Assembly (NCBI GenBank): GCA_041627895.1 | Contig: JBFKQC010000082.1 | Coordinates: 1-16,597 of the forward strand | Source of the DNA: JBFKQC01 sp041627895 | Lineage (GTDB): Bacteria > Pseudomonadota > Alphaproteobacteria > Rhodobacterales > Rhodobacteraceae | Length of the DNA stretch: 16,597 nt | Reading direction: 5' to 3' | Translations under genes and position numbers: made by a program | In this document: positions 1 to 6,642 of the stretch, in pieces | How the letters are laid out: each line of letters opens with the position of its first letter | Numbering within the stretch: position 1 is the first letter of the stretch | The notes under the pieces: generated by a model | Database searches by the model: none | Told to the model about the DNA's origin: nothing | Seen by the model: the letters and a program-made list of their open reading frames with translations, nothing else

Positions 1-12
1 CTGGTGGAGTAA
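1..12 (+). CDS. Possible last codons of an upstream gene (partial)
   Basis: The first twelve bases read Leu-Val-Glu-stop in frame 1, and two strong hairpins follow at once, as expected at the 3' end of a gene. Because a TRAP small and large permease follow and no solute receptor for them is in the window, the truncated gene may be the matching DctP-type receptor. Four codons cannot prove this; it rests on context only. Confidence 0.25.
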   Translation: MVE

Positions 13-25
13 ACGCCCTGGGTGG

Positions 26-46
26 GGGCGCCGCAACGCGGCGCCC
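26..46 (+). terminator. Perfect GC hairpin, 9-bp stem
   Basis: The arm GGGCGCCGC at 26-34 is the exact reverse complement of GCGGCGCCC at 38-46, with a 3-base loop (AAC). It starts 13 bases after the putative stop codon of the upstream gene. No T-run follows, so it may act as an mRNA 3'-end stabiliser or attenuator rather than a classic intrinsic terminator. Such elements between receptor and permease genes are a plausible way to make more receptor than permease. Confidence 0.5.
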
Positions 47-62
47 GCCGATCGACAAACAA

Positions 63-99
63 GCCGCCCCCGGGCCGCCCGCCGGCGCCCGGGGGCGGC
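63..99 (+). terminator. Perfect GC hairpin, 13-bp stem
   Basis: The arm GCCGCCCCCGGGC (63-75) is perfectly complementary to GCCCGGGGGCGGC (87-99), with an 11-base loop. Every stem pair is G-C, so it is the most stable hairpin I found in the window. It lies 107 bases before the DctQ start and has no T-run after it. Together with the hairpin at 26-46 it probably lowers read-through into the permease genes or protects the upstream transcript. Confidence 0.5.
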
Positions 100-206
100 A
101 TCCCCGGGGCCACCGCCGCGACCCAACCGCCAGCCGGATTGGCACGTAACCAGTAGTGGGGCCTGCGGGTTCTTGCGCCAAGTGGCGCAGATCGTGGGGA
201 GGGACA

Positions 207-1070
207 ATGGCAACGCAAGCCGATCAAAAGGTGGCTGTCGCCGAGTGGCTGTGGCCGCTGGCCTTCATCGCCTGCGCCGCCTGGGCGATCTGGCATCTGC
301 CGGCCTACATGCTCGACTGGATCGCACAGGACAACCAATCGGCCTTTGACCGGTTGTCCGGCCAGTTCCTGCGCAACGATTTTGCTCCGAATCTCGGCGG
401 CGTGTTCGGCGGCTTCGTCGACATCGTCGATCTGGTCACGCTGATCCTGATCCCGGTCACCGCCTGGTTCGGCATCCGCGCGGTCCGGCGCTCGCATCTG
501 GAGCACTTCGAGTGGAACCTGTTCGACAGGGTCTCGATCTTCCTCGGCCGGGTGACGATGATGCTGGTCGTCATCCTGCTCAGCGTGATGATCTACGAGG
601 TGGTGCTGCGCTACGTCTTCGAGGCGCCGACGCTCTGGGCCAACGAGTTGAGCCTCTGGATCGCCGGTTTCGTGTTCCTGCTGGCGGGTCTCTATGCGAT
701 GCAGCAGCGCAGCCACATCCGCATCTTCATTCTCTACGATCTGGTGCCCCGCCCGGTGCAGCGGACTTTCGACACGATCTCGACGCTTCTGATCGTGGCC
801 TTCACCTTCGGCCTGATCTGGGGCGGCTTCGGCGAGGCCAAGGCGCAGTTCCTGCGCTGGGAGACGCTGGGCACCGCGTTCGACCCGCCGATCCCGGCCA
901 CGCTGACCCCGATGATCCTGCTGGTCGTGACGCTGGTCACTTTGCAGGCGATTTCCAACCTGATCCGCGACTGGAACCGCGAGCCCGAGATCCACACCGC
1001 CGCCGACGAGATCGACGAAGACGAGATCGAGGCCATGAAGAAGGTGCTGGGGACCGACGACGATGTTTGA
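207..1070 (+). CDS. dctQ: TRAP transporter small permease subunit (DctQ type), N-terminally extended
   Basis: Membrane subunit of a tripartite ATP-independent periplasmic transporter, which uses an ion gradient and a periplasmic receptor to import organic acids. The ATG at 207 is preferred over a GTG at 156 in the same frame because GGGGAGGGA lies just upstream; this gives 287 residues. Hydrophobic segments lie near residues 14-36, 68-92, 113-137, 144-165, 189-208 and 231-253. The last four form the usual DctQ core, with a family-like YEVVLRYVF...W.NELSLW pattern at about 130-151. The first two are additional, making the protein longer than the roughly 160-200 residues common in the family. 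The tail is acidic (about 266-287). The stop overlaps the start of the large permease by 8 bases, so translation is probably coupled. Confidence 0.9.
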   Translation: MATQADQKVAVAEWLWPLAFIACAAWAIWHLPAYMLDWIAQDNQSAFDRLSGQFLRNDFAPNLGGVFGGFVDIVDLVTLILIPVTAWFGIRAVRRSHLEHFEWNLFDRVSIFLGRVTMMLVVILLSVMIYEVVLRYVFEAPTLWANELSLWIAGFVFLLAGLYAMQQRSHIRIFILYDLVPRPVQRTFDTISTLLIVAFTFGLIWGGFGEAKAQFLRWETLGTAFDPPIPATLTPMILLVVTLVTLQAISNLIRDWNREPEIHTAADEIDEDEIEAMKKVLGTDDDV

Positions 1071-2661
1071 TATCGGCACCATCTCTCTGATCCTGCTGAT
1101 CGCGCTGCTGGTGCTTCTGGCCATCGGGATGCCGCTGGGGCTCGCTTCGGCGTTCCTTGCCGTGGGCGTGCTGGTGCTGCGCTTCGGGCCGGACCTGTTG
1201 TTCCGCTCGTTCGGCTCCGGCCCGCTCGCCATCCTGTCGAAGCGGATATACGACCTGCTGACGGGATACGTGCTGATATCGATTCCATTGTTCATATTGA
1301 TGGCGGCGCTCCTGGAACGCTCGGGCATCGCCAAGGACATGTACAATTCGCTGAACTTCTGGCTCAGCCGCACCCGCGGCGGGATCGCCATCGTCACCTC
1401 GATCATGGCGGTGATCATGGCGGCGATGTCGGGGATCATCGGCGGCGAGGTGGTGCTGCTGGGCCTGATCGCGCTGCCGCAGATGCTGCGGCTCGGCTAT
1501 AACCAGAACCTGGCGATCGGCACGATCTGCGCCAGCGGCTCGCTCGGCACGATGATCCCGCCCTCGATCGTGCTGATCATCTACGGGCTGATCACCGAGA
1601 CCTCGATCAAGGCGCTCTTCACCGCGGCCTTCCTGCCCGGCTTCATGCTGGCGAGCTTCATCATCGTCTACATCATCATCCGCACCCAGCTGAACCCCAG
1701 CCACGCGCCGCTGCCGGAGCCCAAGCCCGGCGATCCGCAGGGCTTCGAGAAGTTCAAGCTGTTCTGCGCCTTCCTGTCGCTTCTGATCGGGGGCTTTTCG
1801 CTGGCGCTGTTCCTGCGCGCGGGCTTTTTCACCGCGACCGGGCAGAACGCGGTCGTCGAGGGCGTCGACCCAATCACCTGGGGGACGCCCGACTATCTGC
1901 CGTGGTTCGGCGGCATCGTGGTTCTGTGCCTGGCACTGATCTTCCTGGTCTTCGGGCGCGAACGCACCGCCTCGGGCTGGGAGCACGGCAAGGGCCTGGT
2001 GGCGCCGATCGTGGTGATCGGCGTCGTTCTGGGCTCGATCTACGGCGGTATCACCGGGATCACCGAAGCCGCCGGAATGGGCGTGGTGGCGGTGTTCCTG
2101 ATTTCGCTGTTCCGGGGCGAGGCGTCCTATGAGCTTGTCTGGGACAGCCTGATGCGGACGCTGAAATCCACCGGCACGATCATCTGGGTCACGATCGGCG
2201 CCACCGCGCTGGCCGGCGCCTATACCATCGCCGGCGGGCCAACTTATGTCGCCAACCAGATCATCGGCGCGGAACTGCCGGCCATGGGCATCATCCTGGT
2301 GATGATGATCATCTTCCTGTTCATGGGCGCCTTCATGGACTGGGTCGGCATCGTTTTGCTGATAATCCCGGTGTTCCTGCCCATCGTGCTGCGCCTGCCG
2401 GTCGAGGACATCGGCTTTGTCGGCGAACTGAATCCACGCTACGTGTCGATCTGGTTCGGCGTGGTGTTCTGCATGAACATGCAGGTCAGTTTCCTGTCGC
2501 CGCCCTTCGGACCCGCGGCGTTCTACCTGAAATCGGTGGCGCCGCCGCACATCTCGCTGACGGATATCTTCCGCGGCTTCCTGCCGTTCATCTGCATCCA
2601 GATTTTGGCGCTTGGGGTGCTCTTGATCTGGCCGCCGATCATCGAGATTCTGTTGCCGTGA
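1063..2661 (+). CDS. dctM: TRAP transporter large permease subunit (DctM type)
   Basis: Transport-channel subunit partnering the small permease that overlaps its start. The 532-residue protein is almost wholly hydrophobic helices. DctM landmarks are IPLFILMAALLERSGIAKD near residues 74-92 and GTICASGSLGTMIPPSIVL near 153-171; a second SPPFGPAAFYL half-motif lies near residue 480. It is about 100 residues longer than the typical DctM (roughly 430). Much of the surplus is a segment near residues 208-315 that begins with a proline-rich hydrophilic linker and adds hydrophobic helices before the GSIYGGITGITEAA motif. The ribosome binding site must lie inside the end of the small permease gene (GGTGCTGGGGA). 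The substrate is not evident; the downstream dehydratase and dehydrogenases suggest a hydroxylated carboxylate. Confidence 0.93.
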   Translation: MFDIGTISLILLIALLVLLAIGMPLGLASAFLAVGVLVLRFGPDLLFRSFGSGPLAILSKRIYDLLTGYVLISIPLFILMAALLERSGIAKDMYNSLNFWLSRTRGGIAIVTSIMAVIMAAMSGIIGGEVVLLGLIALPQMLRLGYNQNLAIGTICASGSLGTMIPPSIVLIIYGLITETSIKALFTAAFLPGFMLASFIIVYIIIRTQLNPSHAPLPEPKPGDPQGFEKFKLFCAFLSLLIGGFSLALFLRAGFFTATGQNAVVEGVDPITWGTPDYLPWFGGIVVLCLALIFLVFGRERTASGWEHGKGLVAPIVVIGVVLGSIYGGITGITEAAGMGVVAVFLISLFRGEASYELVWDSLMRTLKSTGTIIWVTIGATALAGAYTIAGGPTYVANQIIGAELPAMGIILVMMIIFLFMGAFMDWVGIVLLIIPVFLPIVLRLPVEDIGFVGELNPRYVSIWFGVVFCMNMQVSFLSPPFGPAAFYLKSVAPPHISLTDIFRGFLPFICIQILALGVLLIWPPIIEILLP

Positions 2662-2743
2662 GTCGCGGGGCGGGCGGCGCGGCACCGGCCAGCCCGCTTG
2701 CGCGCAATGCGTTCCGAAGCCGCCGGGCCGAAGCGGTCGCGCC

Positions 2744-2773
2744 TCTGCCCGGCCGGAAAGGATGGCGGGCAGA
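2744..2773 (+). other. Weak hairpin in the dctM-dehydratase gap
   Basis: TCTGCCC (2744-2750) pairs with GGGCAGA (2767-2773) around a 16-base loop, inside the 138-base gap between the permease stop and the dehydratase start. The rest of the gap is GC-rich. I see no convincing sigma-70 promoter in it, so the dehydratase is probably read from the same transcript. Confidence 0.25.
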
Positions 2774-2799
2774 CCCCGCACAATGAAAGGCATCCGCCG

Positions 2800-4305
2800 A
2801 TGGATTTCGTTCGCCTCGATCCCGCCGACAACGTCGTCACCGCCACACGGGCGCTTCAGGCCGGGCACGAGGTCGAAAGCGTCAGGACCACGGGCCTGAT
2901 CCCCTCGGGCCACAAGATCGCCACCCGCGCCATCGCGAAAGGCGAGGAGGTGCGCAAATACGCCCAGTTCATCGGGCTGGCGCACGAGGACATCGCGCCG
3001 GGCGACCACGTGCACACCCATAACCTCGACTTCCGCGCGACCGACGTGGCCTATGAGTTCGGCACCGATCTGCGCCCGGTCGAGCCGGCGGCGGTGCAAG
3101 ACACCTTCATGGGCTACCGGCGCGAAGGCGGCAAGGTCGGCACGCGCAACTACATCGCCATCGTGACCTCGGTGAACTGTTCCGCCACCGCCGCACGTCG
3201 CATCGCCGATCACTTCACGCCCGAGCGGCTCGCGCCCTATCCGAACGTCGACGGGGTCGTCGCGTTCGTCCACGGCACCGGCTGCGGCATGGCCGGGTCC
3301 GGCAGCGAGGGCTTCGAGTCGTTGCAGCGGGTGATGTGGGGCTATGCCCGCCATCCGAATCACGCCGGGGTGCTGATGGTGGGGCTGGGATGCGAGATGA
3401 ACCAGATCGACTGGCTGCTCGAGGCCTACGGGCTGAGGCAGGGGCCGCTCTTTCAGGTGATGAACATCCAGAACGTCGCCGGGCTGCGCCGTACCATCGA
3501 GGCCGGCATCGCCAAGGTCGAGGCGATGCTGCCCATCGCAAACGAGGCTCGGCGCGAGCCCTGTCCGGCAAGCGAACTGACCGTCGCCCTGCAATGCGGC
3601 GGCTCGGACGCCTGGTCGGGGGTCACCGCGAATCCGGCCTTGGGGTTTGCCTGCGACCTGCTGGTGGCGCAGGGCGGCACCGGCGTGCTGGCCGAGACGC
3701 CGGAAATCTACGGCGCCGAACACCTGCTGACCCGCCGTGCGGTCAGCCGCGAGGTGGGTGACAAGCTGATCGGCCTGGTCGAGTGGTGGAAGGACTACAC
3801 GACGCGCAACAAGGGCTCGATGGACAACAACCCTTCGCCCGGCAACAAGAAGGGCGGGCTGACCACGATCCTCGAAAAGTCGCTGGGTGCCGCAGCCAAG
3901 GGCGGCACCACGCCGCTGACCGGGGTCTACAAATACGCCGAGCCGGTGACCGCGAAGGGCTTTACCTTCATGGACTCGCCGGGCTACGACCCGGCCAGCG
4001 TGACCGGCCAGATCGCGGGCGGCTGCAACATGGTGGTGTTTACCACCGGGCGCGGCTCGGCCTTCGGGTCGAAACCCGCGCCGACGATCAAGGTGGCGAC
4101 CAACTCGGAAATGTACGCGCGGATGACCGAGGACATGGATGTCGATGCCGGCGAAATGCTAACGGGCGGCGTGTCGCTCGAGGTCAAGGGACGGGAGATA
4201 TACGAGATGATCCTGAAGGTGGCGAGCGGCGAGGCGTCGAAGTCCGAGGCGCAGGGCCTCGGCGACTACGAGTTCGTGCCCTGGCAGATCGGAGCGGTGA
4301 TGTGA
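2800..4305 (+). CDS. UxaA/GarD-family sugar-acid dehydratase (altronate dehydratase-like)
   Basis: Predicted cytoplasmic hydro-lyase that removes water from an aldonic or aldaric acid to give a 2-keto-3-deoxy acid. The start at ATG 2800 gives 501 residues, close to E. coli UxaA (about 495); an open frame extends upstream but lacks family sequence, and GAAAGG lies 9 bases before this ATG. Residues 1-75 form the SAF-like domain ending in GDHVHTHN. The catalytic part begins at GYRREGGKVGTRN (105-117). It contains FVHGTGCGM (156-164), GLGCEMNQ (195-202), CGGSDAWSGVTANPALG (266-282), ENPSPGN-like NNPSPGNKKGG (343-353) and FTTGRGSAFGSKPAPTIK (414-431). These match the UxaA/GarD family from end to end. 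Family members with other substrates exist (galactarate dehydratase; sulfolactate sulfo-lyase, usually split in two genes), so the substrate is open. Confidence 0.88.
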   Translation: MDFVRLDPADNVVTATRALQAGHEVESVRTTGLIPSGHKIATRAIAKGEEVRKYAQFIGLAHEDIAPGDHVHTHNLDFRATDVAYEFGTDLRPVEPAAVQDTFMGYRREGGKVGTRNYIAIVTSVNCSATAARRIADHFTPERLAPYPNVDGVVAFVHGTGCGMAGSGSEGFESLQRVMWGYARHPNHAGVLMVGLGCEMNQIDWLLEAYGLRQGPLFQVMNIQNVAGLRRTIEAGIAKVEAMLPIANEARREPCPASELTVALQCGGSDAWSGVTANPALGFACDLLVAQGGTGVLAETPEIYGAEHLLTRRAVSREVGDKLIGLVEWWKDYTTRNKGSMDNNPSPGNKKGGLTTILEKSLGAAAKGGTTPLTGVYKYAEPVTAKGFTFMDSPGYDPASVTGQIAGGCNMVVFTTGRGSAFGSKPAPTIKVATNSEMYARMTEDMDVDAGEMLTGGVSLEVKGREIYEMILKVASGEASKSEAQGLGDYEFVPWQIGAVM

Positions 4306-4316
4306 CCGGAGCGGGG

Positions 4317-4362
4317 CAAAATTCTTGGAAGAATTTTGGCAAGAATTTTCGAAAATTCTTGC
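4317..4362 (+). repeat. AT-rich tandem palindromes built from four AAGAATTTT units
   Basis: Two palindromes lie back to back in a 91-base gap of an otherwise very GC-rich operon. The first (4317-4338) has arms CAAAATTCTT and AAGAATTTTG around GG. The second (4339-4362) is a perfect 24-base palindrome centred on CG, with half-sites GCAAGAATTTTC and GAAAATTCTTGC. The nonamer AAGAATTTT therefore occurs four times in alternating orientation. It could be a protein-binding operator, an RNA hairpin pair that ends or processes the transcript, or one copy of a dispersed intergenic repeat. No long T-run follows. Confidence 0.75.
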
Positions 4363-4380
4363 GCGCCCGAAGGCGGGCGC
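4363..4380 (+). other. GC hairpin just after the AT-rich palindromes
   Basis: GCGCCCG (4363-4369) pairs with CGGGCGC (4374-4380) around AAGG. It directly abuts the AT-rich palindrome and ends 16 bases before the TTG start of the next gene. With the two palindromes, it makes almost the whole intergenic gap potentially folded in RNA. Confidence 0.4.
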
Positions 4381-4396
4381 TTGGCGGGGTGGCACG

Positions 4397-5404
4397 TTGA
4401 AGCGCCTGCTGGTGGCCGGGCTCGGCCTGATCGGGGCGCGCCATGCGCGTGCCGTTCAGGCGCATCCCGGGGCAGAGCTTGCCTGCGTCGTCGAGCCGGA
4501 CCCCAAGCTGCGCGCGGGCTTCGACGTGCCGGGGTTCGCCTCGCTCGACGACGTCGACGTCGACGTCGACGGCGCGATCCTGGCGACACCGTCGCAGCTT
4601 CATGCCGACCACGCCGAGGCGGCGCTGGCCCGCGGCTGGCCCTGCCTGGTGGAAAAGCCGATCGAGGTCAGCCTTGACGCCGCCGACCGGATCGTGGCGG
4701 CCTCGGGGCGCACTGGGCTGCCGGTCCTGACCGGGCATCACCGGCGCTATCACGCCAGCGTGCTGCACCTGCGCGAGATGCTGGCGCAGGGCGCCATCGG
4801 CCGCCCGGTGATCGCCAGCGCGATCTGGGCGGCGAAGAAGCCCGACGACTATTTCCGGGGCAACTGGCGCGCCGGGGCGGCGGGCTCGCCGGTGATGATC
4901 AACACGGTTCACGACATCGACCTTCTGCGCTTTCTTCTGGGCGAAGTCACCGGGACCTACGCGGGCGGCGCCGAACCGGTGCGCGGCGCGGGGCGGGTCG
5001 AGAGCGGCGTCGTGACGCTGGGCTTCGAAAGCGGCGCCATGGCGTCGATCGCCTTCGCCGATACCTGCCCCAGCCCCTGGGGTTTCGAGGCTGGCACCGG
5101 CGAGAACCCGAATATCGGTGCGACGGGCCAGGATTGCCTGTGGATCGCCGGCACGGAGGGCGGCGTCGCGTTCCCGTCGCTGACGCTCTGGGGCGGTGCG
5201 CGCGACTGGGGCGAGGCGGCCCGTCCTGCCCGGACGGAGGTGGGCAAGACCGACGCCCTGGCGGCGCAACTCGACCACTTCCTCGACGTGCTCGACGGCG
5301 CGCCGCCGCTGATCGACGCCGCCGATGCGCGGCGCACGCTGGCGGTTACCCTGGAAGTCGAGCGCCAGGTGAGCCGTGCGCCCGGCGCCGCGCCTGCGGC
5401 CTGA
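4397..5404 (+). CDS. Gfo/Idh/MocA-family NAD(P)-dependent oxidoreductase
   Basis: Predicted cytoplasmic dehydrogenase acting on a sugar, inositol or sugar acid. The TTG at 4397 is the best start: it places GLGLIG (residues 8-13, nucleotide-binding loop) right after beta-strand one, and the weak Shine-Dalgarno CGGGGTGG precedes it. Longer in-frame starts run into the AT-rich palindromes. The protein then has 335 residues, a normal family length. ATP at 63-65, EKP at 86-88 (its Lys is the usual cofactor/catalytic residue), and HDIDLL at 172-177 (putative catalytic His) are all in place. A run of alternating Asp-Val codons at residues 51-58 comes from a GACGTC tandem repeat. It lies 91 bases after the dehydratase and 54 before the next dehydrogenase, so it is probably in the same operon. 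The substrate is unknown. Confidence 0.88.
   Translation: MKRLLVAGLGLIGARHARAVQAHPGAELACVVEPDPKLRAGFDVPGFASLDDVDVDVDGAILATPSQLHADHAEAALARGWPCLVEKPIEVSLDAADRIVAASGRTGLPVLTGHHRRYHASVLHLREMLAQGAIGRPVIASAIWAAKKPDDYFRGNWRAGAAGSPVMINTVHDIDLLRFLLGEVTGTYAGGAEPVRGAGRVESGVVTLGFESGAMASIAFADTCPSPWGFEAGTGENPNIGATGQDCLWIAGTEGGVAFPSLTLWGGARDWGEAARPARTEVGKTDALAAQLDHFLDVLDGAPPLIDAADARRTLAVTLEVERQVSRAPGAAPAA
4547..4571 (+). repeat. GACGTC hexamer microsatellite inside the oxidoreductase gene
   Basis: From 4550 the bases repeat GACGTC about 3.5 times, encoding alternating Asp and Val (residues 52-58) in the strand leading to the conserved ATP motif. The repeat is in frame, and unit changes would add or remove two residues without a frameshift. 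Confidence 0.7.
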
Positions 5405-5458
5405 GCCCGCGGATATCCGGCGCAGTTCCGAGACCCGGAGAGAAACAGGAGTTTTCGC

Positions 5459-6346
5459 ATGACCAAGCCCGCCATCGGTTTCATCGGCCTCGGCCTCATG
5501 GGTTCGGCGATGGTCGAACGGCTGCAGGCGCGGGGATATTCGCTGTCCGTGGTCGCCAACGTCGCGCGCACCAATGTCGAGGCCGCCGTTGCGCGGGGCG
5601 CGGCCGAGGTCGCAACGGCGCGCGAGGTGGCCGCGGCGAGCGATGTCGTGATGCTCTGCATGGGCACCAGTGCCCAGGTCGAAAGCCGGATGCGCGGGCC
5701 CGACGGGGTGATCGCGGGGCTGCGCCCCGGCGCGGTGGTGATCGACTTCGGCACCTCGCTGCCCGACTCCACCCGCGCGATGGGCGCCGAGGTCGCGGCG
5801 GCTGGCGGCGCCTATCTCGACGCGCCGCTCGGGCGCACGCCGATGCACGCGAAGGACGGGCTGCTGAACATCATGGGCGCGGGCGACCGCGCGGCGTTCG
5901 ACAAGGTCCGCCCGGTGCTGGACGATCTTGGCGAGAACGTGTTCCATCTCGGCCCGCTGGGTGCGGGACACACGGTCAAGCTGATCAACAACTTCTTCGC
6001 AATGACCACGGCGAACGCGATGGCAGAGGCCTTCGCCATGGCCGACAGGATGGGCGTGCCGCGCCAGAGCGTCTATGACGTGATGGCGGCGGGGCCGTTG
6101 CGATCGGGCATGATGGATTTCGTCAAGGCCTATGCGATCGATGGCAACCCGCAGATGCTGGCCTTCAGCGTGCGCAACGGGGCCAAGGACGTCGGCTATT
6201 ACGTCGAGATGGCCGAGGCGGCGGGCGCCGCCTCGCTCATGGCGCTATGCGCGCGCCAGGCGCTGGCCGAGGCGGTCGAAGCCGGGCGCGGCGACACGCT
6301 GGTGCCGGAGCAGGTCGATTTCTTCACCGCGAAATTCGGGCATTGA
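5459..6346 (+). CDS. Beta-hydroxyacid dehydrogenase (3-hydroxyisobutyrate dehydrogenase family) with a YihU-like GRT motif
   Basis: Predicted cytoplasmic NAD(P)-dependent dehydrogenase/reductase of the family that includes 3-hydroxyisobutyrate dehydrogenase, tartronate semialdehyde reductase (GarR/GlxR) and sulfolactaldehyde reductase (YihU). The start at 5459 follows a clear CAGGAG, and the 295 residues are a normal length. GLGLMG (10-15 region) binds the cofactor, and GAGHTVKLINN (168-178) contains the catalytic Lys174 and Asn178. The substrate loop reads DAPLGRTPMHAKDG (121-134) in place of the common DAPVSGG. A GRT sequence here is, from memory, seen in YihU, where the Arg binds an anionic sulfonate. 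This enzyme may therefore take a substrate with a second anionic group. It is the last gene of the dehydratase operon. Which direction the reaction runs cannot be told. Confidence 0.87.
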   Translation: MTKPAIGFIGLGLMGSAMVERLQARGYSLSVVANVARTNVEAAVARGAAEVATAREVAAASDVVMLCMGTSAQVESRMRGPDGVIAGLRPGAVVIDFGTSLPDSTRAMGAEVAAAGGAYLDAPLGRTPMHAKDGLLNIMGAGDRAAFDKVRPVLDDLGENVFHLGPLGAGHTVKLINNFFAMTTANAMAEAFAMADRMGVPRQSVYDVMAAGPLRSGMMDFVKAYAIDGNPQMLAFSVRNGAKDVGYYVEMAEAAGAASLMALCARQALAEAVEAGRGDTLVPEQVDFFTAKFGH

Positions 6347-6642
6347 CGCGATGCCGATGGCCTGACCCGGCCAGGCGATGGTCGCGCCGGCGCTCGGCCC
6401 TTCGGGCGAAACCGCGCGCTGTGGCTGTGCCGGCGACACGTTGACCACGGGCGGTCCGTCGCGGGCGCGCGGCGCCGGCGGCGCGCGGGCTTGCGTCCCT
6501 CGTCGTCGGCATCAGGCGCGCCAACGCGCCGCGAATGTCCGGGAGCGGACACACCCGGCGGCACGCAAGCGTTAGGGTTGTGGCGGTTCGTTCGATTTCC
6601 CGTTCCTCAATCGTTTTCAAGCACCGAATTCGGAGAACGCCC
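6347..6642. other. Intergenic region of 296 bases between dehydrogenase and oxidase
   Basis: No gene is supported here. Visible structure: a weak inverted repeat TGGCC/GGCCA (6358-6373) just after the dehydrogenase stop; GGCGCG/CGCGCC (6515-6530, 4-base loop); TGTCCG/CGGACA (6536-6551, 4-base loop); and the 10-base palindrome CCGAATTCGG (6624-6633), which overlaps the ribosome binding site of the oxidase. The last 60 bases are less GC-rich than the rest and may hold the oxidase promoter, but I cannot point to convincing -35/-10 boxes. Confidence 0.5.

Noticed and set aside
156..206. A GTG start that would extend the first small permease by 17 residues
   Set aside because: The ATG at 207 has a better ribosome binding site, and the extra residues look like untranslated leader.
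2698..2799. An N-terminal extension of the dehydratase
   Set aside because: Family similarity begins at the Met encoded at 2800, as in E. coli UxaA, and the upstream residues have no family-like pattern.
937..3723. A 2.8-kb open reading frame on the minus strand across the first permease and the dehydratase
   Set aside because: Same artefact: biased His/Asp/Gln/Arg composition, no recognisable motif, and well-supported genes on the plus strand.
4317..4380. A CRISPR-like array or attachment site
   Set aside because: The units are palindromic, contiguous and lack spacers. No cas, integrase or tRNA gene is present.
4325..4396. An upstream TTG start for the Gfo/Idh/MocA protein
   Set aside because: The added residues would be encoded by the AT-rich palindromes and place an unnatural leader before the nucleotide-binding fold.
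6441..6470. TTGACC as a -35 box for the oxidase gene
   Set aside because: No acceptable -10 hexamer lies at 15-19 bases; the following sequence is all G and C.
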